Assembly: GCA_009801085.1 (NCBI GenBank)
Contig: VNWV01000005.1
Coordinates: forward strand, 3,100,001 to 3,164,000
DNA length: 64,000 nt
Source of the DNA: Lasiodiplodia sp. COLG20
Taxonomy: Eukaryota; Ascomycota; Dothideomycetes; Botryosphaeriales; Botryosphaeriaceae
Direction: 5' to 3'
The notes below the pieces were generated by a model. It was not told the origin of the DNA, searched no databases, and saw nothing but the letters and a program-made list of their open reading frames with translations. The position numbers and the translations under genes were made by a program. This document shows positions 43,001 to 55,400 of this stretch, in pieces (position 1 is the first letter of the stretch; the number at the start of each line of letters is the position of its first letter).

Positions 43001-46000
43001 TGTGATTTGAGGTGGGGGGTTTGGTTTGTGTTGTTGAGGGTTGAAGTGAGTGTGGTTGAGAGTTGGGTTGGTTGATGATGGGAGAGACTAGAGGACTTGG
43101 GGAGGCTTTATATGTGTCTAGCGGGTGTGTCCTGTACCAGGTTGCACGGCGCGGCCGTCGATGACAAGGGACAAGAACAAGCTGGTGGGCCGGCGATGAA
43201 TCATGGCCGAAGGATTCGTGGGTAGGTGCGTTCCTTCGAGAAATAAGCATCCGCGTTCTTGTCTCCACAACCGGTCTCCACACCGATGCCTTCTTCGGGA
43301 AGTGGGAGGTCTGAGCGGGCCGTACCGGTGGCCGCGGGCATGGGTTGTTTACGTAGGGCTTAGTGTGCAGCTTACTATTTGTTGAGGCAACGAGTGGGAA
43401 GCACTGGGAGTAAGGGTCTCTGAGACCGGATGCCGCAGTGCTTCGTGGTGAGCCCCTTGCTTTGTCACGGTAAACAGTGGATTCATTGATGAAGAGCATT
43501 TTGGAATTCGAGAGGTTGAGAAAGGCTGGGAAACAGTGTTTCTGGATCTCTCTCCCTCTCTCTCTCTCCTCTTCCCCTTCGATCGATCTCTCTCTGCCTG
43601 GCCTTCTCCACAAAGTCCTGAAACACTAGGAAATCAAAGTAGGGACGCCTGACGGTTGATAATCGCCGTCCAGCACTCGATCAAGATAGGGGAGCCATGT
43701 CCGCTGACCGCTGACGACGCGCTGGCGGATTTGCGCGCACATTAACTGTTTGTAGGCCGACGGGTGCTTCCCCCCGAAGCAGGATGAGGCTCGGTCGTCA
43801 ATGGTCTGTGGGCGCCAGGGGTCTGAACAAGGCAGAGGCGGGAGTGGGGCTGCAGAAGCTTATTCCGACAGGCGTGCAATGTTGACCGATCCGGTTATCG
43901 ATTGGCGTCACGCGACTCATGGGTCCCCGTCTACAGGGGGACATCTGTGCGCCTTGCGCGGGGGACGTTCAACGTTTGGCCGAGCGGGGAACAAGGGGAC
44001 ACGCCTCCGAGATTTCAGGCGGTGATGGGATGATGAGGGATTCTTCTACGGTTTGTGCTGGCCAGTTGTGGCGAGAGAGGTGCTGCGGTTGCCTGTTTTG
44101 GATTGGTGTGTGGCCGAACGGTTGGTGGTAGGCTTGCATGTCTGTCCTTGCCCGAGTTTTTCGGCGATGTGACATGGGCCTAGCGGTGAACTTGATGGTG
44201 TTGGCAGCTCTGATGAGCTCTGTGCCAGTGGAAAATTCCATTGGCAGGGTAGAGCTCATCGGAAGATACCAGAGGCTCCATGGAGGGCCCCCTATGACTT
44301 CATTGTTTGTGGACTCAAATTGTGGTCGAACTTTCACCTTTCTGTGCTACAGAAGATAGGGGATTGACATCCTGCGACAACCAAAAAGTTGCAAGGAATT
44401 GGTGGTTGCCAATTGAGAGTTCTCAACTTCATGGCGGTGAGGGTATCGCCGTTTCTAGGATAGTCAAACACTGACGCGGCCGTCTGGCGGTCTCTATCTC
44501 AATTCATTTGAGCTATGATCGTTGATGAACAGTGAGATGTCGGCTTCTGCCCGATTTCCCCGAAGCCTTATCGAAGAGCGCCAAATAAATACTTTTAAGG
44601 GTTGATGTTGAACTTGATCGTATCTTCGGGGCGAACATTGGACCGGGGCTGTGGTGTCAGGGTCTTGCAGATGCCTTGTCCATCAGATGTCACCGTTACA
44701 TCTACCGTCACCCAGTAATGGGGCGCTAAATATTTCACTCAGGTCCAATGGCATCCAGGTGCCCTCAACGGGGACGCTATCTTGCATTATAAACAGCAGT
44801 AGAATAAAATCTATTCCGTTGCAGGCTAGAACTTGTTGTGCAGGGAGACATGGGTATGTGTTCAACACTGAAGAACAAAGATAAACACGCCACTTCAAGT
44901 TTTCTTCAGCAAAGTCAGCTTCTCAGCGCATCACGCTATGTTCTATTACGTTTTGAATTCGTGGTCCTACACGACGATTGGAACAGAACGAAATCTTCCG
45001 CTGATCAGATAATGCAAGTCTCGGCGAAACATCTACGTTTTTCGATTTTGAATGCTGATATACGGATGTCCTATTGACTGTGTTACGCTATCGTTACTTA
45101 AAGTAACAGGTAGTTTTTCTTACATCCAGCACATAGACGGTAAAAATACGCTTCATTATTCACAAAATTTGAATCTGCAGCCCGCTCTCTATCGTGCTAA
45201 GATCTGCCTTCACTGCCAGTGCAAAGCAAAGGTTACACTAGATTAAAAGCATTGGGACTCTAAACCCAGAGAATTTTGGTAGCGTGTTCTAAGTTTCCAC
45301 ACAGGAAGTTGGATGAGCAGACAGAATACCAAACAGTCTATGAAATATTTCCACCGTGATGGCGCATCGAGCTCGTCGCCATCGTGATTGCTGTAATTTT
45401 CCGCAGCCACAAGTCGAGACCAGCGTCGAACATATCCACAAGCCTGACGGATAACCTTTCACAAAAGCCTCAATCAAGGCAATGTTCCAGCCCAATACCG
45501 GTTCAATGGCCCATTATCTGCAAAATATGCAACGCCATTCGGTCTCTTGCGGTTGGCCACGTCTTATCTGATTAGAGAGCAAGCCACTATGTTTCAAAAG
45601 AGAAAGAGATTAACTAGTGGGCGATAAGCATTGAACTGTCTTAAATTTATTTGAGACCGCCATGCTTCTGGGCCCACAACGCATGTAAGCCACTGTGGTC
45701 ATCGAAAGCGCGGAGATAGCCGCAAAAGCCACAAACGCGGGGAGCAGCACGCAATCAGAAACACATGCAGCGCCAAGGAAACGCAAGTAAATTTTAACTC
45801 GTCAATTCGCTTAAAATCCAATGGCGCCATAGCATGCGGTACCGTAAAAAGTGAAAAACAAGTTGGGGGCCGTGCATGCGAACCGGTTCTCCCATTCGCC
45901 AGATCCCTGCGATCATGCAATCCGTCTAGCCCCGCACGTAACCCCTCCGCTCCCACTCGATTCGATAAAAAAGGTTCAGCCGCGCCGCTCCCTTCAACTC

Positions 46001-46279
46001 CCTTCCATCACCGGACACCCGGTCTCCTCCCCATTGTGCATCCGCCTCGGCTTTTTCCCCCTACATTGACCCCGGACAAGTACAATGAGATGCGATAGCG
46101 AGCAGGAACCCACAAAAGAAAAAGGCAAACGGAGGGATGGGGGAAATATATACAACAAAAGGGGGGTATCATGAACAACAACAAAGTAAACGAACAGCAG
46201 AAAGAGAGGGGCACACACGCTAGTAGTATCTCAACACGAAAAAGAAAGAGCAAGGAAACAATCACCAAGACTCGACACA
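43001..46279. other. 3.3-kb gene-poor interval
   Basis: Between the CFEM start and the zinc-finger gene end I see only short, unconvincing frames on both strands. The left part (to about 43620) is CFEM promoter with a CT-rich microsatellite near 43545-43595. From about 44350 to 45900 base composition shifts to more A and T, which fits decayed non-coding DNA. No transposon ends, tRNA or conserved motif were recognised. Confidence 0.45.
43106..43113 (-). promoter_or_regulatory. TATA-like box of the CFEM gene
   Basis: ATATAAAG on the minus strand, about 106 bp before the CFEM start. Position and sequence fit a TATA element of a regulated, highly expressed gene. Confidence 0.55.
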
Positions 46280-47067
46280 TCAGTACGGCCTGCCCAAATC
46301 CATCACCGCATCCGGATAATCCTTCTCCTCGCCGTACCGCCCGTACCAAGTATCGACCTCCACATTCGCCTCCTCCGGCGACCGGCGGTGCACCTCCTGC
46401 ACGTGCTGCTTGAGCGACGCGCGCCGGCCGAACGGCTGGTCCGTGTTGGCGCAGATGTAGCAGACGAAGCGCCGGCCGCCGCTGCCGTGCGGACACGTTC
46501 GGCTCTCGCGCCGGTGCCGCGTGAAGGTGTACTTGGAGCCGTACGACCTGCCGCAGCAGGAGAAGGAAGAGGAAGAGGAAGGAGAATGAGGAAGGCTGGC
46601 GTGCCGTGGTTGCTCGGGCGAAGGGTGGCCGGCGGAGGAGGGCGGGGAGGGGAGGCCGATGTGGTGGTTCACCCTGGCAGTGGAGGTCGACTTGTGGTGG
46701 TGGTGGCTGGTGGTTCGCGGGACCGCAAGGTGGGTGTTGTACGTCGGCGCGACGGGGTTGATGGCGGTGGAGTGGGGATGGTGGTTGTGGTGGTGAGAGT
46801 GGTGAGGTTGGGCCAAGCGATGGTGAGGAGTAACACCGGGACTGTACGGGCTTTGGTAGTGGCCGTGGTTGCTTTGGCGTGGTGTTTGGCGCTGTTGGAC
46901 TAATCTGGTATCAACACTACGGTCACAGTAAGGGCCAACGACGGGAAGCCCGTACCATAAGGGTCAAAAGCGTCGGCATGGGCCTCCAAACGACCTCCCT
47001 GAAAGTTCGCCGCGTACTCCTCGAGAGAGAAACCACGGCTACCGTCGTTGGTGTAGTAAGAAGACAT
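46280..47067 (-). CDS. His-rich C2H2-type zinc-finger protein, unknown role
   Basis: Two exons (47067-46956 and 46899-46280) join in phase to 243 residues. The first ~140 residues are low-complexity and rich in His, Pro and Ser (HHSHHHNHH, SHHHHKS). Near residues 150-215 come two finger-like units. The second is a good C2H2 motif, CYIC then HVQEVH after 15 residues. The first has CC, then Arg/His and a later Cys (FSCCGRSYGSKYTFTRH), and is not canonical. The end is acidic, with two Tyr-rich motifs. The pattern resembles small fungal fingers with an R-H-rich helix; DNA or RNA binding is likely but the target is unknown. The intron is 56 bp. Confidence 0.72.
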
Positions 47068-49423
47068 GATTTTCTTGGGAATGTGCTAACGAAACGCTGC
47101 AGAGGTCGAAATCGCAAGTGCTTTCTTGAGCAGTGGCAGTAAATCTTCTGATGCGGAATACATCTTCGTCGGCCGCGTTTTCGCCTTAAAAACATCTTCA
47201 TGACGCCCGACAACATTGTACGAAAGGGCGAAGTGCGCAGCTACGATACAAAGAAACCAGCAGTAGTGTAAGTGTTGTCGTGGGAAAACCATCGCCCCAA
47301 GCGCCAAGCCCGGGGAGTAGAGGGGAGTTCCGGGGGGTCATTGGACAGATAGGGCGGGACTGGCGACATGAGGGGGCGCAGGAAAGGGCGTGGGCCGGGG
47401 TATGTCATCAGGTGGGCGCGCGCGAGTCCCTTATTGCGCAGCGGCGGATGAATCCTAAGGGGCAAAAAAGCTGGCAAGGCACTTTTTGCGCGCGAAACGG
47501 ATGCTGAGCGAGGCGGAAAAACGCGCGAGTGCGCGTGCGCTGGTTTTTGGCGTTGCGGAAGGACTGTAGTGAGCAGTCGTGTCGACTCGTGCCGGGCGTG
47601 ATGCGTGTGTTGTTTGAATCACGCACGACCTTGGGGGCAGTGCTGAGAGGGAACCATGGCTCCGGGAGCAAAACCACCCTCAAGCGAGCCACTGAGACTC
47701 TACTCTACGAATCCTTCGAAAGCTTGCACGGCGCAGCATTTTTCCTGCTTCAGGACTCCGGGCGACTGCGATGCGCGGTTATCGGCGGCTCCGAATGGTG
47801 GAGAAAGTGCGTGGAAGGGCGGGTGTTAGGGCCGGCGGTGCAGCGCTTGATAGTATCTCTGCGACATTAGTTCGGTGAGTTGGCGATAGATAGTTCGAAA
47901 CGCAGCATTTCCGCTAGGAAGACCTTCAGCGGTGAAGGCTTTTCGATTCCTTTATACTACTAAGCAAGGCCAGACCCGCGGCTCTTTCAGCCCGTTCCAC
48001 CATAGAGTTTTCACTCTGCATCAAAACCCGGAGCCGCAATGGAGCCGCAGAATGGCATTTCCCGACGGTAAGGAAGCAAAGCGCACACGGGATGGCGTGG
48101 GGATCACGGCGAGGCTGGTCACCCTCACCTCGGGAGGCCGCAAATCCCAACCAGCGCCGTTGCGCAATACCCCACTGGTCCGTGAATCTCGAGCACGACT
48201 CAGCTCTCCGTGCAAAAAAAGCCCACCCACAACAACCGACCGGTGAAGCGAGCCCGAGCATTACCACTTGCAAAAACAGTAGCTGCCGAAAGAGGAGGTG
48301 ACGTTGGTTGTCTTCGACCAATCAGAGCCGGCGTCGAAAACCATCTTAAGCGAGCGAATCAGACCGACGCCAGAAGAGCCGCAAACCGTCCAGCCTGCGC
48401 CGCCTTTTCCACCCCGCCATTCCGCGCGTCAAGTGCTAAGTATGACACGCATACACTATCGAAACGTGGGTTTTCAAGCACCGTGACCTCGGGCTGGCTG
48501 CGAACCGGACCCACCCGATCCCCTGACTCACTTCTCATGCACGAAAACCATACCAGGCTGCAGTTGTGCCAGCAAAGCCACCATCCTTGACGCCTAACCC
48601 AGCCAGCCTTGTGCTTGCTGATGCATGACATACTTCGCCAGCAAGCCTCATACGATGTCGATGCCCTAGAAGTCGGGCAACGAAGCTGACGTGATGCAGG
48701 GCTTTACCGCCCGCCAAAAAAAAAAAAAAAAAATCAAGCCAGCAGAGCAACAATCGCAGTCAACAAGGCAATTTTTCCCCTTGGTCACATCTTGATCAAT
48801 CAAACCCATGTTGTTGGCAAATTCTAAACTCTAGCAAAAAACATACACACACACACACCTCACAAACACACAAACACACACCACCAGAGAGGCACATCGT
48901 TGCATACTGTTCCATCTTTTTCATTGAATCCTCCTTTCCTCTCTCTCTATCATCATCCACTACCGGCTCAAGCCCCCATTTCCCTCCTCCCCTTACCACG
49001 CCCCTAGATCTGCATCCAGAAGAAGAAGAAAAGTAGTAGTAGTAGAAGAAGAAGAAGAAGGAAGAAAGAGAAAAGAGAAGGAGAATAAAAAAAAAGAACC
49101 CTATCCACAGATATGCGCCCATCAATGCAATTGTGTTGTGCTCAGCCGTCTGATCCTCGAAGAAAGAAGCAAAAGAAATGAAATGAAAAAAAAAGAGGAG
49201 AGAAGAGAAGACCCCAGCAACGGCCGCACAAGCTAGAAAAAAATCCCCTAGGAAAAAAGAAAAAGAAATCCACCACGTTCTTCAGTTCAGAACACGCTCA
49301 TCCGATCCCGATCGCTTATCCCGCGCGCGCGCGCATCGCAAGAATGCCATGTCAATGCTTTGCCATGTCATGCCATGCCATCTCTCCATGCACATTCATC
49401 ATGCTTTTCAAAGGGAAAAAAAA
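47068..49423. other. Spacer between zinc-finger start and THO2 end
   Basis: About 2.4 kb containing the zinc-finger gene promoter and the THO2 3' region. Simple repeats are frequent on the right: a poly-A run (48716-48733), CA-rich DNA (48842-48880), AGT/AGA-type triplets (49033-49065), GCGCGC near 49323 and several CATGCC-like units near 49345-49385. No gene was recognised. Confidence 0.45.
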
Positions 49424-52400
49424 TCACCCCCTCTCCCCCCACCCACCACCATCTCTCTCCTCGTTACCCCTCCCTCTCCTCGGCCTCTTACCACCACCAC
49501 TACCTCCGCCACCACCACCACCACCCCCACTACCCTCCAAACCACCCGCATGTCCACCCTGATCAACATCCCCACCACCCCGATTCCTCTTCCGATCCCT
49601 CGACTCCCTCGGCTCCCTCTCCGAGCCACCACCACCGCCACGACTCTCCCTCGGCTCCCGCAACTCACGCGGCTCCCTGCTCCTACCGCTGCCACCACCA
49701 CCACCATCGCCCGGTCCGTTGCGCATGCTGCGTCCACTGCCGCCACCGCCTTCGCCATTCGGCGGTCCTCCGCCGTACGGTCCGCCGGAACCAGCGCCAC
49801 CAGGCATGCCGCCGACATCGTGATCACCGCCAGCACCACCCCATCCACCGCTATCACCACCACCACGCATGCTCCGCCTGCTATCGCGGTGATGGCCGCT
49901 GCTGCTGCCGCCGCCCTCCCTGTCATCGCCGCCGCCGCTAGGGCCGCCACCACCTCTTCCACTTCGTCTGCTCTCTCGCGACGGCTGGTGCGGCAGCGGC
50001 GGTCCAACGATATCCGCCATGGACGACGACGGGCCGCCTCCACGCTTGTTAGAATCATCTCCGCCGCCACCGCGACGCGACGACGACTCGCGCGGACTGG
50101 TCGACCTATGGCGGCCGGAGCGACGCTCGCTGCGTTCGCCGCGACGGCTGCTGCCGCCTCGGTGGTCGCGCTCATCGCCGCCAGGAAGCTGCATGTCTCC
50201 TCCGCCACCAGGTCCTCTGGGCAACAGGTCCGGCCGTCCGTCACCACCACCGCCGCGAGGTGGCGCGTCCAGGTGCGGCGGGATGGGCGTGCTAGGTTGC
50301 GAGGCAGCAGGAGAATTCGTGCTGCCGGGACGCCCACCGCCAGCGCGGCCGCGGATAGAGGCGCCACGGTCCGAGGACGACGAGGGTCCGCCGGTGTTGT
50401 CGTTGCGGTAGCCACCGCCGCTGCCACCACCACTGCCGCCGCCGGGCGAGCTGTTGCTCTGCTGGAGCATGTTGTTGATGCCGGCGAAGCGCTTGTCTTC
50501 GTGGCGGCGCTCCGAAGAGGATGCCGGGCCGGTGGGCGGGTTGCGTGCGTTAGGCGATTGGAAGTCGGGGCCGCTGAGAGAAGACTGTTGTCTGTGAGAC
50601 CCGCGGGGGCCAGATGGAGGGGGGAATGCGGAGGATGGCGCAGGCATGTCGTTGCGTGCGGCCGGAATCTGCCTCAGGCGATCTGGGTGGATGCCTGACG
50701 TGTCTTGGCCGTGTTCGTTCGATGGTGTTGGGGGACCGTGGTCGAACGAGTCTCGGTGTTCCCTTCTATCAGCGTTGGGTCCCAGAGGTGGGCCACGCTC
50801 GCTGATGGGAGATGGAGGAACCGAGCCGGGCTGGTTCCTGCCACGACCTGCACCGCCTCTGCCGCGAGGGCCAGAGGGAGCATCCGGCGCATTGAGACGG
50901 CCGTAGCTGGGGTCAGAAGAACGCGACGGCATGAAGTCCTGGTTAAGGCGGCCGTGATTCGGGTCCGCTGGAGGTGGTCGCGGGGCGGAGGGCTCGAAAA
51001 GCTCACGCCCACCGCGAGACGCCGCGGGTCCAGGGTAATCGCCCCTGCTCGAACGATCGCTACGCGGCCCAGTTGGTGGGATCGAGTTGGGGTCGTCACG
51101 ACGATCGCGACTGGACGGGTAGCTGGGAGGTAGACGATCTTGGTTGGGCGGCCCACGCTCGTCACGGTAGTCATCACGAGGAGGGAAGTTTGGCGGGCGC
51201 TCGTCTCCACGTCGAGGAGAATGAGGCCTAGAGCCTCTATCGCGACGGCTGTCCCTTTCAGAACCAAATCTCTCAGGGCGGCGTGGTCCAACGTCAGAAT
51301 CGAGTAGAGCTGCGCGCTCTGGGTTCATGCCACTGCGATCACCGGGGCCAGAGGGCCTATCGGGAAGTTGGCCGGGGGGACCGCGTTCGCCAAACCTGCC
51401 CGCACGCTCGGGATGTTGGTACGGTCCTGCAGAAGGCGGAGGCATCGGTCCGGACTGCCAGTTGCGTCCATCTCCAGCCTGGCTCTGCTGATCGTACGGA
51501 GGTCGGCCGCGCTGACTATCGTTGGGGGAGTCAAAAGGCCTGCCGCGGGAGGGAGGTTCGTTCCACTGCGGAGGGCCCCTGGCACCTTGACGAGTGTCTC
51601 TTGGTAGTGGCCGTCCTCTGTCATCTTCCCATACTTCCCTGGGTCCCTGCCATTGAGGATCACGGCGGTCTCGGTCCATATGGGCGGGAGCTGGACTCCT
51701 GCTGCGAGGCCGACGGCTCGACGAAGCATCCCTAGTCCGATCGGGGAAGTCTCGAGGCATGTCTCCTGGACGCTCAAGACGACCATAGTCATGATTAGGC
51801 GGACCGCGTCCATCGTGTCTTGGTGGACGATCTTGTCTGTCGCCCATACGGTTCCTTGGGGGCTGCGGTTCAGGTCGGTTCGGAAGGGCATGGGGTTGAC
51901 GTCCACCGGCTGTAGGCGGGCCCCTACCTGTATCTGGGCGAGACGGCGGGCCCTGGCCATGCGATGGAATGGGAGTCGAAGGTTTGGAGTCCGTGTGGGG
52001 ACCTCTGCCCGAGAGCTGCGCCGGCGTCGGTCCAGGCGTACTGGCCTTCGAATCTGAAGCCCTATCCCTCTCTCCTCCTGCCACCGAAACCGTTATCTGA
52101 TCGGGTTTGTCTTTTCCATCACCTATTTCACCATCTTCGGCGTCCTTTTCCTTCATGCCATTTGTCGTGATGCCGTTGCTACCATGTGCTGTTAGGGACT
52201 GTCGAGATTCGATTCGGCTGAAGCTGAAACGTGGGCGAAGAATACTTACGACTGCTGAGAAGGTTTGAATTCCGCGGCGGATGCGTTGAGCCTGGCCTGA
52301 CCAGGTTGCGGCGTGCTCGCGCCCTCGGTAGTGGCGCGGCTATTGGGCTTCTGCGGTGCGTTGGGGTCGGCCTGCTTTTCGTTAATCATAACGTAACGAT

Positions 52401-55400
52401 CCAGTGACGGGTCGTAAGTTGGACCAACCAGTTTAAAAGCCTGGGGAAGCATCCAATGGGGCTCTGTCTTCTTGAGGTCGCCAATGAGGGATGCTGCCGC
52501 CAGCTTCAAGTCACCTCTAGAGTCCTCCTTCGACAGTTTCATGATACACTCGAGCTGCTGCTTGCCCATGAAGTTGATACGAGGGAAGCTTGGAGTGATG
52601 ACCTTGAGGAGGATGATAGCGTTACGAATATGCATGTACTCTCCGCTGGAAAGGCATGCCTTGAGAGCATTGTTGAGGCTAACATGCCACTTGTAGAGCA
52701 GTCGTCGGAAATCTTCGTAGGTGAGGAAGACCTCCGGTACCCTCTCCTCATTGAACTTGCGACCGAAGCCAGGAAGGTCCTTCTTCGCGCCGTAAGCCGT
52801 TCTCTCGTACACTGCCGAGTCGGCATGCCACTTTCCAAGCTCCAAAAGAAGCAGGTTCAAGAAGCGACCAAGGTTGTCGATTTCCGAAGGAGTGCAAATG
52901 AAGATGAGCGACGTAAGCTGCTTCTCCCTCAGAATCCGATCGATCAGGAACATCGTGCGGAATCCCGGGGTGCCGGCACTGTGGAGGTAGATGAGCATCC
53001 GATAGACGTACTGCGCATCAAATGGAGAGAGGAGCAGACGCGGAAGGAAACACTCCTGGATGATGTAGTCGTGAAGGGCGGGGCTCATGGCGAGCTTGTG
53101 AGTAGCGAACCAATGGAGCTTCTCTTTTTGAAGGCGAGCGCGGACCATCGAGTACGTCTGTACTTGGACCTTCATCTCAGCTCTCAGGCGATCCTGCAGA
53201 TCACCCAGTTCCTTCTTCTTCGCATCCTTCTTCTTGATCCCTGCCACAGACACATCGGACCGGTCTGAAATGACGGCGGTGATTTTCTTTTGCAGTGCCT
53301 TGATCTCATCCTCGTATTGTTGGGTCGGAACGGCCATGTCGTTGTGGGAGAGCTGCCAAAAGGTCGTGTAGAAAGACAGGCTCATCTTGTCCTCAAAGTC
53401 GTCAGGTAGAGCTGTCTTCAGCCTATCCATAAGGTCCTTGATGATAGGATGCCAGGGCTCATCTGCAATTGGAGCTGCTGGCGTGGCAACAGGGGTCGGA
53501 GCGCTGACAGCAGCTTCCTCCTTCTCGCCTGCTTCCTCCTTGACGAGTGCCTCCTCTTTGACTTCCTCTTTCTTCTCAGCGTCCGTCTCCTCCTGACCGT
53601 CCTCAGGGACATCGGCCATATCAACATCTCCGTTTGTTGCCGGCTTCCCTTGTTCTTCAGTCTTTGCCTCTTCTTTAGCTTTTTCCTGCTCCTCCTTCTG
53701 CTTCTTGTCCTCTTCCGCGGCGATCATATCAACATCTAAGACAGCCTGCGAGAGACTATGCCTGCAAACCGCGAATGCGATGTTTGTGTCGATGCCGAAC
53801 TCTGACATGAGAGAAACCACGTCAGGAATGGCAGCATCGAACTCCTTGACAGAGAGGTTAGACCTGAGAGCCTCGAGGTACTGGAAGAAGATCCGAGTGA
53901 GCCTGTCCATGTTCACTCCGAGAACCTTCAAAGGCGCATCGGCAAGCAGTTCGGAATGAGGGAACAGTTGGCGCTCCTGCGCAATGGCGATGAGCAGCTG
54001 TCCGGCTAGGCCCGGCTCGACCAAAGCCCTCAACAGTCGCTTGGCAGGTCCCTTAAAGCCGGGCTGGTTGCGGAAGTCCTGGATTTGCTCCAGAATCTGG
54101 GCTTGAAGAAGGTCGCCACCTGCCATGCCTTGCAACTGGTTTTCCGTGAACGTAGGCTCCATTGGAATACCGGTCATCTGCGTCATTATCTGCTCCAGAA
54201 CATCCAAGTCGGTGGTGTTGCCGTTCCGCAGCTGATATGTCACGTACTGGAGAATTGGCGTGGCATTCATGACAGTGTAGCGCTTGAAGACGCTTCCAGC
54301 GAAGAAGGAGAGCGACTGCAACCAGCGACTGGTAAGCATACCATCGTCTTGTTGGCGAGAGCGGCCCTTTCCACCGAGGGAGCTCATGAGAGACCATGTC
54401 AAGACATCGTAGCCGAGGTAGGTAAAGTAGCGAGCGCACTCCACGATGACGTGGACAAGGTTATCATAAGACTCAATCTGGTTTAGAGCGACTTTGAAGA
54501 CGATACCAGGAGATGAGTAAGCGACCTTCGCCAATGCCCTGGCCATCTGCTTCGTGTTGGTCTTGCTGATACGCTTCAAGACGTCCTTCGTTTCGGCAGT
54601 CGACTGGTCGAAGGCCGCCTTGATGTCGGGTAACCTCGAGGTCTGGCCGGTGTACCATTCTGAATAGATGGAGTAGCGAGTGGACGTAGGGAAGAGCTTC
54701 AGCAGGTCGAAGACTTCGTTAACGACGCCAGGGTTGGACTTGGTCAAGCTGAGAGCGGGAACCAAAAGTCTCTTTGAGAGGTCAATCCAGCGAGTAAAGT
54801 TTGCCTCCGAATCGTCCTTGGCCAAGCTCCATTTGCCGATACGTGCCAGCTTTGTCAGAAGAGCAGGATCCTGGCCGATCTTGACGCCAGAAAAGTTGAG
54901 GAAAGAGCTGCAGAGAGAGAAGACGTCGTCGACTGTCTGGCAGACTGGGACGTTGTTCGCCCAGTCTTCCCAGTAGAAACGATAGTCGACAATCTGCGAG
55001 TCGTTGTGGGAACCCTGCTTCTCGACCGATGCCCAGCGCAACGTCCTGCGAGGCGGAGGGTCAGTGCTCTTCAGTTCGCCCTTCTCAGCTCCGCCCTTCT
55101 CGACTTCTGCCTTCTTTACAAGCCTGACTTGGTCGTGGCCTTGCATAGGGCGTAGAGCGTTGTAGACTTTGTGGAGACTGTGGTGTAGTATCCGGTGAAG
55201 GTACTCAGGGAGGTCGGGGTGAACGTCGGTCAACCAAGGGAACTTTCCAAGCATGTAGAGAGATTCCGGAATGGCGCCAATGCAAAGCAAGCTCTTAAGC
55301 AGAGCAATCTTCTGGTCGGTGGGCTCGGTCAGTGATTCTTCCTTCGTAGCCTCGTCAGGCTTATCGGATTTCGGTGTTCCGGCCTTGTCTTCTGGTTTTG

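Noticed and set aside
44138..44359. 73-codon plus-strand frame with a hydrophobic stretch
   Set aside because: No promoter, cleavage-site pattern or cysteine framework; the length is expected by chance in a 3-kb interval.
49349..50698. 449-codon Thr/Ala/Arg-rich plus-strand frame opposite the THO2 tail
   Set aside because: Produced by the biased codons of the Gly/Arg/Pro-rich sense strand; it has no independent start context or motif.
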